A DNA stretch of 7,563 nucleotides from Candidatus Bipolaricaulota bacterium. GTDB taxonomy: Bacteria > Bipolaricaulota > Bipolaricaulia > UBA7950 > UBA9294. Each line of letters begins with the position of its first letter. Position 1 is the first letter of the stretch. A program made the translations under genes and the position numbers. Under the pieces are notes generated by a model. That model had not been told where the DNA came from. It saw nothing but the letters and a program-made list of their open reading frames with translations, and searched no databases. Positions 1-5,892 of the stretch are shown here, piece after piece. Location: assembly GCA_030612175.1 (NCBI GenBank), contig JAUWOJ010000054.1:1-7563 (forward strand), read 5' to 3'.

Positions 1-111
1 ACGCTCTCGGAAAGAGCCGTTTCCCGAACTAGTATCGAGATCAACCTACCTATTTCAGTCGGCAAGCGCTGCGTAGGCATTGACAGATTCTGGAAAACCC
101 TCTTACGGTAA
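1..111 (+). other. Open frame entering from the left edge, possible gene tail (weak)
   Basis: Frame 1 is open from the first base for 36 codons and stops at TAA 109-111. The predicted tail ends ...GIDRFWKTLLR. It could be the C-terminus of a plus-strand gene that starts left of the window, but I recognise no family and 36 codons can be open by chance. A minus-strand frame beginning with ATG at 80-78 is also open to the edge for 26 codons without a good ribosome site, so even the coding strand is undecided. Confidence 0.15.
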
Positions 112-234
112 CCCGGCATTAGGCTGATGATGATGAAGTGCTTGGACCGCTCCATAGGAAGATCCTGCTGTCGAACCGGCTCGCGTCCCAGAAATTGCCG
201 CAGGCGACTGGCTGTTGCCTAAGGGTAGCCAGAG

Positions 235-262
235 TTGACATCCTTCTTTCAAATCCTATACT
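235..262 (+). promoter_or_regulatory. Sigma70-type promoter
   Basis: A perfect -35 box TTGACA (235-240) is followed after 16 bases by TATACT (257-262), a five-of-six match to the -10 consensus. Transcription would start near 268-270, leaving a leader of about 150 nt before the GTG start at 417. It is the best promoter seen in the window and probably drives the small secreted protein and, by read-through, the binding protein gene. The start site itself is inferred. Confidence 0.7.
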
Positions 263-304
263 TGTTATCATATATCCACTAGATCGGAGAACGAGATGGT
301 ACTC

Positions 305-408
305 TTCCGCAAGGTTGGGTGCCGCGGAACAAAGGGTCATCGAGACCCGCGAGCAGAAGGTTGAGAGGTCTATGCTCCTTCTTCGTGGTTGTGTTATCGA
401 TCAAGGAG
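305..408 (+). promoter_or_regulatory. Structured 5' leader with possible ribosome-site sequestration
   Basis: Successive stems can be read directly. TTCCGC (305-310) pairs with GCGGAA (324-329). GGGTC (334-338) pairs with GACCC (344-348). AGAAGG (355-360) pairs with CCTTCT (377-382). The segment CTCCTT (375-380) can instead pair with AAGGAG (403-408), which is the core of the ribosome site for the GTG start at 417. The last two pairings share bases 377-380 and exclude each other, the layout of a translational on/off switch. No known riboswitch or leader class was recognised, and short pairings of this kind can occur by chance. Confidence 0.35.
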
Positions 409-410
409 GT
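403..410 (+). promoter_or_regulatory. Ribosome binding site that fixes the GTG start at 417
   Basis: AAGGAGGT lies six bases before GTG 417-419. It is a full match to the anti-Shine-Dalgarno sequence and decides the start in favour of the GTG over the in-frame ATG at 138, which has none. Confidence 0.8.
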
Positions 411-416
411 GTTGTA

Positions 417-752
417 GTGAGAAGGAAACTAGGTCTTGTTCTGTTGGTAGTATTGGCACTGGCAGTGGCGGGGCTTGCGCAGACTGCTGTCACGCCACGT
501 TCGGTTGGCGTATTGCTTTTTGACAACAATACCGGTACCACAATCTCAAAACTAGGGATTGTTTTCGATAAGACAGTTACATTTGGAACGTCCGATATCC
601 TCGCGATTGGCGGCGAGGCAGCTACCTTAGTAGCAGTGTCCAATAACTACGTATTTATTGACGTTGTTGTTGTCCCCCGGGGGACGCTACAGATTACACT
701 GAGCGGTGAAGGAGCGAACGCCACAGTCACAAATGCCTTTTGGTTTGAGTAA
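417..752 (+). CDS. Small secreted protein of unknown function
   Basis: This is a 111-residue protein. It starts at GTG, with a perfect ribosome site six bases upstream and a textbook Sec signal peptide directly after the start. The signal has basic RRK at residues 2-4, a hydrophobic core at about 6-20 and a likely cleavage after Ala21 (GLA|QT). There is no cysteine at the cleavage site, so it is not a lipoprotein. The mature part of about 90 residues alternates hydrophobic and polar stretches (for example YVFIDVVVVP and LQITLSG), which suggests an all-beta domain, and it has no cysteine. I recognise no family. It lies 78 bp upstream of the transporter binding protein gene with no terminator between, so the two are probably co-transcribed. 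Its mature end starts with Gln-Thr, like that of the binding protein. A role as an accessory periplasmic protein of the transporter is only a guess from position. Confidence 0.8.
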   Translation: MRRKLGLVLLVVLALAVAGLAQTAVTPRSVGVLLFDNNTGTTISKLGIVFDKTVTFGTSDILAIGGEAATLVAVSNNYVFIDVVVVPRGTLQITLSGEGANATVTNAFWFE

Positions 753-830
753 CATGAACTATGATCTTGCTAATGGGGTAAGGAGATTTAGCAGGAGAGT
801 ATTATCTTTCTTTCAACAAGGAGGCTATCA
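753..830 (+). promoter_or_regulatory. Short intergenic region with strong ribosome site
   Basis: The 78-bp gap has AAGGAGG at 818-824, six bases before the ATG at 831. A weak 5-bp stem (GCTAA 769-773 with TTAGC 788-792) lacks a following T-run and is not a convincing terminator, so read-through from the upstream gene is expected. A promoter here (TTGAGT 745-750 with GCTAAT 769-774, spacing 18) would be poor. Confidence 0.5.
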
Positions 831-2450
831 ATGTTAAGAAAGATGGCAGTATGTTTATTTATGAGTCTGTTTGTTTTTGGGTTGCTGGCAGTCGCTCAGA
901 CGAGTGTCCCTGAGACTCCGGGAGCACATGTCGGCGGCACCCTAACGGTAGGAGTAAGTCAGACTTTCATCGACATGGATCCTCGTGTTATGAACTCGGT
1001 ATACGATGGGTACATCGTGGATTCCATGTTTGATGATCTCGTCGGTCTGGATCCAGAGACACTCGCACCCATCCCGTACATCGCCAAGTCGTGGGAAGTG
1101 GCCGAGGATGGATCGTCAACAACCTTCTATCTGAATGAAGGGATCAAGTTCCACAACGGCGAGGATCTCACTGCGGAGGACGTGGCCTACACATTCAATT
1201 GGATCATCGATCCCGCGAACGGCTCCCCAAACGCTTCAGAGTATGAGTGGATGCGGGAAGCTGTCATAATCGATGACTATACGGTGACGATTTTCAACAA
1301 GCCCGACTGGACGCCGTACTGCCCCGGCATTGTCAGCGAGTCGGCCGCGATTGTGCCCAAGGACACGTGTGAGGAGATGGGCCCTGAGGCGTTCAACTTG
1401 AATCCGATCGGAAGTGGGCCGTACAAGTTCGTTGAATGGATAGCTAGTGATCGCATCACGCTGGAGCGAAACGAAGATTATTGGCTCGTCTATCCCAACC
1501 TCGACAAGATCATCTTCCGGCCGATCCCCAATTTGGCTACCATGATGCTCGAGCTTGAGGCGGGTGGAATAGATGTCGTCGATAACGTCCCGGCGCAGGA
1601 CGTGAAGCGCTTCCAGGCCGACCCGGATGTGGTCGTCCAACAGCTTCCGAGTCTCAGTTACTTCCACATCGGCTTCAACCATTCGCATCTTCCAAGCAGC
1701 GACATTCGTTTCCGCAAGGCGTGTGGCATGTCGATGGATATGGATGCCGCGATCTTCTCCATCTTCCAGGGATTGACTGGTGTGAGAGCGTACGGGGTTA
1801 CCCCGGCCGCGTTGTGGGCGAACGATCGCGAGTACTTGGAGGCCAACGCCATTAAGGAAAACGATGAGGAAGCCGTGCGGCTGTTTAACGAACTCAAGGC
1901 CGAAGGGGTTATCCCCGAGGACTTCGAGACAACGATCTACTGTCCGCTTGACCCGCGCCGCGTGCAGCTATCGACGATCCTCGCCACCAACCTGCAGGAG
2001 AACGGGATCAATGCTCAGGTGCAGCCGCTCGACTGGGGGCCGCTGCTTGACCTGCTCTATCGAAGCGAGGCCGACCCGCTCGGAGAGGACTTCGAGATCT
2101 ACGTGATGGGATGGTCTGGTGGTCCTGATCCAGACAACTTTATCTATTACCTGTTCACGACGGAGAACGCGGTCATCGGGACGGCGAACAACTTCTCCTG
2201 GTATTCGAACCCCGAGGTCGATCGGCTGGTTAAAGAAGCAGCGACCTGCCCAGGGTGCGATCAAGCAACAAGAGAGGCCCTGTATGTCGAGGCGCAACGA
2301 ATAACCTTCGTAGAAGACTACGCTGACATGACGGGTTATCACTACATCGAGACCCATGCCGTAGGGGTGCGGGTGCATGACTACCAGATAAACGCACTCG
2401 GCGACATTGAATTCTGCAGCCCGTCCAATAACGTGTGGGTTGACGGATAA
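831..2450 (+). CDS. ABC transporter substrate-binding protein, family 5 (DppA/OppA-like)
   Basis: This 539-residue extracytoplasmic binding protein captures the substrate and delivers it to the membrane permeases. The family includes peptide, nickel, glutathione and some sugar binders, and the substrate here cannot be told. The start is an ATG six bases after AAGGAGG. A Sec signal occupies residues 1-22 with cleavage after AVA|QT and no lipobox, so it is a free periplasmic protein. Family marks include GGTLTVGV (35-42), LAPIPYIAKSWEV (78-90), the signature around EDGSSTTFYLNEGIKFHNGE (92-111) with LTAEDVAYTF (113-122), IGSGPYKFVEW (193-203) with RNEDYW (213-218), and MGWSGGPDPDNF (426-437). 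Length is normal for the family. The mature protein has seven cysteines (164, 180, 298, 371, 473, 476, 529), including a CPGC pair. A strong terminator follows the gene and the permeases lie beyond it. Confidence 0.95.
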   Translation: MLRKMAVCLFMSLFVFGLLAVAQTSVPETPGAHVGGTLTVGVSQTFIDMDPRVMNSVYDGYIVDSMFDDLVGLDPETLAPIPYIAKSWEVAEDGSSTTFYLNEGIKFHNGEDLTAEDVAYTFNWIIDPANGSPNASEYEWMREAVIIDDYTVTIFNKPDWTPYCPGIVSESAAIVPKDTCEEMGPEAFNLNPIGSGPYKFVEWIASDRITLERNEDYWLVYPNLDKIIFRPIPNLATMMLELEAGGIDVVDNVPAQDVKRFQADPDVVVQQLPSLSYFHIGFNHSHLPSSDIRFRKACGMSMDMDAAIFSIFQGLTGVRAYGVTPAALWANDREYLEANAIKENDEEAVRLFNELKAEGVIPEDFETTIYCPLDPRRVQLSTILATNLQENGINAQVQPLDWGPLLDLLYRSEADPLGEDFEIYVMGWSGGPDPDNFIYYLFTTENAVIGTANNFSWYSNPEVDRLVKEAATCPGCDQATREALYVEAQRITFVEDYADMTGYHYIETHAVGVRVHDYQINALGDIEFCSPSNNVWVDG

Positions 2451-2472
2451 ATCATCCCTTCGTAAATTCAGG

Positions 2473-2514
2473 AGCCTGGGCTTCCGATCCTTCAGGGGGT
2501 CCGGGCTTTTCTTT
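2473..2514 (+). terminator. Intrinsic terminator between binding protein and permease genes
   Basis: A stem of about 13 base pairs forms between 2473-2485 (AGCCTGGGCTTCC) and 2495-2507, including four G-U pairs, with a loop of about nine bases. It is followed at once by the T-rich tract TTTTCTTT (2507-2514). It lies 22 bases after the stop of the binding protein gene and 31 bases before the DppB-like start. No good promoter follows it, so the permeases probably depend on read-through. Terminators at this place in ABC importer operons are known to give more binding protein than permease. Confidence 0.8.
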
Positions 2515-2545
2515 ATGTTAAGGTAATTGAGGTAACCACAAACAC

Positions 2546-3499
2546 ATGTTTGCCTATGCTGTGCGGAGGGTATTACAGCTTCTTGTGGTCCTATTTGGAC
2601 TGACGCTTCTTATGTTCGCGTTACTAAAGACGATGCCGGGCGACCCGGCGCGAATTATGGCTGGGCTTGGAGCCACCCCAGAGAGCATCGAGGTGATTCG
2701 GCACAAGCTGGGCCTCTACGATTCGCTCCCTGTCCAATACTGGCGCCTGACCAGTGGATTGTTCAACGGCCAGCTGCAGGCGATGACCTATCACAAGCCC
2801 GTGTGGACGGTAATCGTCGAGCGGCTTCCGGCCACGGCGGAACTGGGGGTCCTCGCGCTCCTCCTTTCTCTTGTTGTGTCGATCCCCGCGGGGCTCCTGT
2901 CGGCAGTTTATCGAAACTCTCCACTCGACTACGGCGTGACTACGGCTGCTTTGGTCGGAATCTCCATCCCTGTGTTTTGGCTCGCATTGATGTTGATGAT
3001 GATCTTTGGCGTGATCTTGCGCATTCTCCCTGTTGCGGGAAGGGGCGCGACGCTTTTGGGATGGTCGTTTCTCACCATTGATGGGCTGCGGCACCTAATC
3101 ATTCCATCGGTGGCCCTGTCATCGGTGTTGATGGCATTGAATGCACGGTTGACTCGCGCAAGCATGCTCGAAGTAATGCGTCAAGAATATATCGATACAG
3201 CACGCGCTAAGGGATTACGGGAAAGAGTGGTGCTCATCAAACATGCATTCCGAAACGCACTAGCGCCTGTAGTTACAAACATTGGGCTGCAGGTCGGCAC
3301 GATCTTGTCTGGAGCGGTACTCACCGAGACAACGACGGCCTGGCCCGGGATTGGACGGTTAGTCGTAGATTCGATCCTACGCCGTGACCAGTCAGTTGTG
3401 TTTGGAGTTGCCCTGTTTATGGCCACTTGCTACATGATCTCCTACCTTTTCGTGGACCTGTTGTATGCGTACATGGACCCCAGGATCACCTATGATTGA
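2546..3499 (+). CDS. ABC transporter permease, DppB/OppB-like
   Basis: This 317-residue integral membrane subunit forms half of the transport channel of a peptide/nickel-type importer. It starts with the typical family opening MFAYAVRRVLQLLVVLFGLT. Hydrophobic segments lie at about 9-28, 98-120, 133-158, 183-205, 245-262 and 287-309. The cytoplasmic EAA loop that docks on the ATPase is clear at 214-241, with EYIDTARAKGL then HAFRNALAP. Other family marks are PGDPA (31-35) after the first helix, TETTTAWPGIGRLVVDSI (260-277) and the C-terminal DPRITYD. The only ribosome-like site is GAGGT (2529-2533), 12 bases from the ATG and so suboptimal. An in-frame stop at 2528-2530 excludes an earlier start. 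The gene follows the terminator at 2473-2514 and overlaps the DppC-like gene by eight bases (ATGATTGA), so the two are translationally coupled. Confidence 0.93.
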   Translation: MFAYAVRRVLQLLVVLFGLTLLMFALLKTMPGDPARIMAGLGATPESIEVIRHKLGLYDSLPVQYWRLTSGLFNGQLQAMTYHKPVWTVIVERLPATAELGVLALLLSLVVSIPAGLLSAVYRNSPLDYGVTTAALVGISIPVFWLALMLMMIFGVILRILPVAGRGATLLGWSFLTIDGLRHLIIPSVALSSVLMALNARLTRASMLEVMRQEYIDTARAKGLRERVVLIKHAFRNALAPVVTNIGLQVGTILSGAVLTETTTAWPGIGRLVVDSILRRDQSVVFGVALFMATCYMISYLFVDLLYAYMDPRITYD

Positions 3500-4640
3500 G
3501 AACAACAAAAACACGTTATTGCGAGATTATCTGTTGTCCCTTCTTGTTCCCGGCCTTGGTCATATCGTCCGTGGGTGGTGGCGGAAGGGGCTAGTATTCT
3601 GGGTGTTCTTGGCGATCCAGGGTGGAGTCCTTTATGCTGCTGTACTGCGGGGACGATTGGCTTGGCTTGCCTGTTCGGCGAGCAAGAGTCCGTCCGAGTA
3701 CTGGTTCTCGACCACCGTGTTATTCCTCTTTTTCCTGATCCTCTGGCTGTGGGCGTTCTTCGACATCTGCCGATTGACCCGCGTGAGCAACGCGGAGACC
3801 TTTGTACAAGGATACTGGCAGATTGTTGCAAGACGGTTCTCCAAAGACCCTAAGGGATTGGTCGGCCTGGTAATTATCCTGGCTGTCTGCTTTGTAGCGC
3901 TCTTCGCTCCGTTCCTTGCGCGCGGCAACGCCCTCTCGATGGATCTTGTGAACTTCCTCAACCCACCCTCATTGGAGCACCCACTGGGGTTGGATAACTT
4001 TGGTCGGGATGTCATGGACCGAATCATCTTTGGCTCTCGTGTCGCTCTGGGAATCGGCGCGGGCGCCACAGTTCTTAACATGGTCTTCGGCGGATTGCTT
4101 GGTTTGATTGGGGGATACTTTCGCGGCGCGTCCGATGCGCTAATCATGCGGGTTCTTGAGATTGTCAATTCAATCCCTTTCCTCGTGTTGGTCCTCCTGA
4201 TTGTGAGCTTGTGGGAAGCGGGCGTGGTCACACTTATTATCGTTCTGGGAATCTTTGGGTTGCAGCCGGCGCGGATTATCCGTAGCGAAGTCCTCTCTGT
4301 GCGTGAGAAGGACTACATTCTAGCAGCCAGGGCAGTTGGTGTGCCAACCCCTTGGATTATTATTCGTCACGTGTTGCCAAACGCGATCGCCTCGCTCCTT
4401 GTCGTTACAACGATGATGGTTGGGGTGAACATCATTATTGTGGCGGGCTTGAGCTTCTTGGGGTTTGGAGTAAGACCGCCAATGGCATCGTGGGGGGCGA
4501 TGCTCCAGCAGGCACAGGAGTTCATGCGTACCGCGTGGTGGATGGCGGTCTATCCAGGTTTATGTATCCTCGTTACCGTTTTCGGGTTCAACATCCTGGG
4601 CGACAGCCTGCGTGACGTTCTTGACCCGCGACTCAAGTAG
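3492..4640 (+). CDS. ABC transporter permease, DppC/OppC-like, with extra N-terminal membrane domain
   Basis: This 382-residue partner permease is longer than the roughly 280-320 residues usual for DppC. I chose the ATG at 3492 because it overlaps the upstream stop (ATGATTGA) and has AGGA at 3482-3485 six bases away. An ATG at 3465 would add nine residues. Residues 1-100 are an addition. They contain the motif PGLGHIVRGWWRKGLVFW (20-37) and two hydrophobic helices at about 34-51 and 73-92. The normal DppC part begins near 105 with RRFSKDPKGLVGLVIIL. It continues with HPLGLDNFGRDVMDRIIFGS (163-182), the EAA loop at 272-297 (DYILAARAVG, then RHVLPN), SFLGFGVRPPMASWG (321-335) and the family end GDSLRDVLDPRLK. 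No ATPase gene follows. The stop region overlaps the convergent HAD phosphatase gene by eight bases. Confidence 0.93.
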   Translation: MIENNKNTLLRDYLLSLLVPGLGHIVRGWWRKGLVFWVFLAIQGGVLYAAVLRGRLAWLACSASKSPSEYWFSTTVLFLFFLILWLWAFFDICRLTRVSNAETFVQGYWQIVARRFSKDPKGLVGLVIILAVCFVALFAPFLARGNALSMDLVNFLNPPSLEHPLGLDNFGRDVMDRIIFGSRVALGIGAGATVLNMVFGGLLGLIGGYFRGASDALIMRVLEIVNSIPFLVLVLLIVSLWEAGVVTLIIVLGIFGLQPARIIRSEVLSVREKDYILAARAVGVPTPWIIIRHVLPNAIASLLVVTTMMVGVNIIIVAGLSFLGFGVRPPMASWGAMLQQAQEFMRTAWWMAVYPGLCILVTVFGFNILGDSLRDVLDPRLK

Positions 4641-5055
4641 AGCAGATACGAATAGAGTAGATCCCCAAACGGTTTGCCCCAAAGATATCCGTAAAGATGC
4701 GATCCCCTACCATTATTGCTTCCTCGGGCAAAGCATCTAGTTTGTCCAGCAGAAAGAGGAATCCTCCCCTCGCAGGTTTGCTAGCTCGATGGACCAAAGG
4801 ATAATCTTCTGCGAGACGGTTAATTGATAGACTGTTAGTGATATTTCGCCGATTCGTGAGTATTCCAACGTGAAATCCCATACCCTTTAGAGAGCCTAGA
4901 AGGGTAAACACCTGTGCTTCAAGCCGAGTTGACTTTCGCGGACCAAGGGTATTATCAAGATCAAATATGATTGCCCGTTTTCCGCTACATAGTAAACGTT
5001 CGTAGTCAATCTGAAAGATCGAGGATACGACTTCATCCGGCCTTAGAATCTTCAT
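4633..5055 (-). CDS. yqeG: YqeG-type HAD (subclass IIIA) phosphatase, C-terminally short
   Basis: This 140-residue cytoplasmic HAD phosphatase carries all the catalytic motifs. They are IIFDLDNTL (29-37) with nucleophile Asp32 and acid/base Asp34, ILTNRR (65-70) with Thr67, Lys93 in ASKP, and VGDRIFTDIFGANRLGI (116-132) with Asp118 and Asp123. The start at 5055 is preferred over an ATG at 5076 because GGAGGA lies eight bases upstream and the family opens with a stretch like MKILRPDEVV. Relatives such as Gep4 and plant/cyanobacterial PGPP1 dephosphorylate phosphatidylglycerophosphate, so a role in phospholipid synthesis is possible but inferred. Family members are usually about 160-175 residues. 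This one stops just after the last motif and lacks the usual tail of about 30 residues. The gene overlaps the DUF4911-like gene by 23 bp and the convergent permease gene by 8 bp. Confidence 0.88.
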   Translation of the reverse strand: MKILRPDEVVSSIFQIDYERLLCSGKRAIIFDLDNTLGPRKSTRLEAQVFTLLGSLKGMGFHVGILTNRRNITNSLSINRLAEDYPLVHRASKPARGGFLFLLDKLDALPEEAIMVGDRIFTDIFGANRLGIYSIRICST

Positions 5056-5305
5056 TCGCTTGTTCCTCCAACACATCCCCTATTATTGTACCCGATTGTC
5101 GCAGGCGCTTCGTAAGAAACAGAAACTCATCCTTCATACCAGGAGAAATGTACACCTTGAAATACACCTTTCCATTACGCACGCGGTAATCGCGCCTTAC
5201 GTTTGCCATGCCATCGTACGCACTTAGAATGGCGTCAATGAAATGAACTTCCGATTCATGTGTGTTTACCCAGAATACCGCTGCATCCTGCTTCATGGGA
5301 ATCAT
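5033..5305 (-). CDS. DUF4911-like small protein
   Basis: This is a 90-residue protein without signal peptide or membrane helix, so presumably cytoplasmic. The core at residues 10-69 reads as beta-alpha-beta-beta-alpha. It has VFWVNTHESEVHFIDAILSA (10-29), YDGMANVRRDY (30-40), KVYFKVYISP (46-55) and a helix EFLFLTKRLR (60-69). This resembles DUF4911, whose members share a pattern of an opening strand, a helix ending in a Y-(E/D)-G turn, an R-rich strand and a final strand. The assignment rests on memory of the family pattern, and the function is unknown. The ATG overlaps the mazG stop as ATGA (5305-5302), with only a weak AGGCG upstream, so translation is probably coupled to mazG. An ATG three codons in is an alternative start. 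The C-terminal 20 residues are acidic and look disordered. Confidence 0.7.
   Translation of the reverse strand: MIPMKQDAAVFWVNTHESEVHFIDAILSAYDGMANVRRDYRVRNGKVYFKVYISPGMKDEFLFLTKRLRQSGTIIGDVLEEQANEDSKAG
5064..5069 (-). promoter_or_regulatory. Ribosome binding site that fixes the yqeG start
   Basis: On the minus strand GGAGGA lies eight bases before the ATG at 5055-5053, inside the end of the upstream gene. It is the only strong ribosome site inside the minus-strand operon; the other two inner genes rely on ATGA overlaps. Confidence 0.75.
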
Positions 5306-5892
5306 CTAGGACACGCCTGTGACAGCGCTGCGATTGACTTCTCAAGCGCGAGCTCTGGATCAATGCCCTTTTTCCAACTCGCGGCAATGGCTCTAAGAAT
5401 CCTTTTGCCTTCTTTCTCCTCAAGAGAGGCTGAGCTGATGTCGTCAATTGAGATTCCTAGGTTGATCATCCGGTCAATAAGCTTCCTTGCTGCCAGAAGT
5501 GAAGGGAGCACATAGTGCGTTTGTCGTTCCTCCTGTTTGATCAATTCCCAGTTATGCCTGATGGCATCTGTGTCTTTTGATGCAGCGGCAAACACATGTG
5601 GATGGCGGCGAAGCAGCTTCTTCGAGAGCAGATCTATTACGTCTTCAATGCAGAATTCATGCTCTTCAGCCGCGATTTGGCTGTGCAAGAGAACTTGTAG
5701 GAGAACATCGCCTAACTCATCAGCAAGGGCTGCGGGATCATTCGCATCGATGGCTGCAATTGCCTCGTATGCTTCCTCAATGAGGTATGGGCGCAGAGAA
5801 CGATGAGTTTGGGCGCGATCCCAAGGACAACCATCCTCTGCCCGCAAACGTTCAACTAGTTTCGCCACCTGCTCAAAAGCACTACGGCTCAT
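5302..5892 (-). CDS. mazG: MazG-family nucleoside triphosphate pyrophosphohydrolase
   Basis: This 196-residue cytoplasmic enzyme hydrolyses NTPs to NMP and pyrophosphate. MazG proteins clear aberrant or oxidised nucleotides and have been linked to (p)ppGpp levels. The N-terminal domain is complete: LVERLRAEDGCPWDRAQTH (12-30), RPYLIEEAYEAI (34-45) with metal ligands Glu39, Glu40 and Glu43, then ELGD (59-62) and RRHPHVF (95-101). The canonical two-domain MazG of E. coli is about 263 residues. Here the second half (about 129-196) keeps the flanks PSLLAARKLIDR and GIDPELALEKSIAAL but has lost the EExxE/ExxD metal ligands, so only the first domain should be catalytic. The ATG overlaps the TPR gene stop as ATGA (5892-5889) without a visible ribosome site, which suggests coupled re-initiation. 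Confidence 0.92.
   Translation of the reverse strand: MSRSAFEQVAKLVERLRAEDGCPWDRAQTHRSLRPYLIEEAYEAIAAIDANDPAALADELGDVLLQVLLHSQIAAEEHEFCIEDVIDLLSKKLLRRHPHVFAAASKDTDAIRHNWELIKQEERQTHYVLPSLLAARKLIDRMINLGISIDDISSASLEEKEGKRILRAIAASWKKGIDPELALEKSIAALSQACPR

Larger units (their letters stand above)
112..416. other. Non-coding region with promoter and leader
   Basis: This stretch of about 300 bases carries no gene I can support. A long plus-strand frame runs through it from an ATG at 138 into the downstream secreted protein. Its first 93 codons lack a ribosome site and family resemblance, and they precede an obvious signal peptide, so the true start is the GTG at 417. The region holds the promoter at 235-262 and the stem-loop leader listed separately. 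No tRNA, repeat or riboswitch class was recognised. Confidence 0.6.

Noticed and set aside
3..17. Hairpin GCTCT/AGAGC at the left edge as a terminator
   Set aside because: The stem is only five base pairs and is followed by a TTT, not a real T-tract.
80..109. A second TTGACA (80-85) as another promoter
   Set aside because: The best -10 candidate at usable spacing (TACGGT, 104-109, 18 bases away) matches only three of six positions.
248..256. TTCAAATCC, resembling a tRNA T-loop
   Set aside because: The flanking bases do not form a T-stem and no anticodon or acceptor stem is present. The segment is the spacer of the promoter.
138..416. N-terminal extension of the small secreted protein from an ATG at 138
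   Set aside because: It has no ribosome site, would run through the promoter at 235-262 and would bury a clear signal peptide in the middle of the protein. The GTG at 417 has a perfect ribosome site.
769..792. Stem GCTAA/TTAGC between the secreted protein and binding protein genes as a terminator
   Set aside because: It is short, A/T-rich, has a large loop and no T-run directly after it.
1236..1688. Minus-strand frame of 150 codons inside the binding protein gene
   Set aside because: It is the antisense shadow of a well-conserved family 5 binding protein and has no family resemblance of its own.
3465..3491. Earlier ATG for the DppC-like permease
   Set aside because: The ATG at 3492 has AGGA at ideal spacing and the usual stop/start overlap; the earlier one would overlap the DppB-like gene by 35 bases without a good ribosome site.
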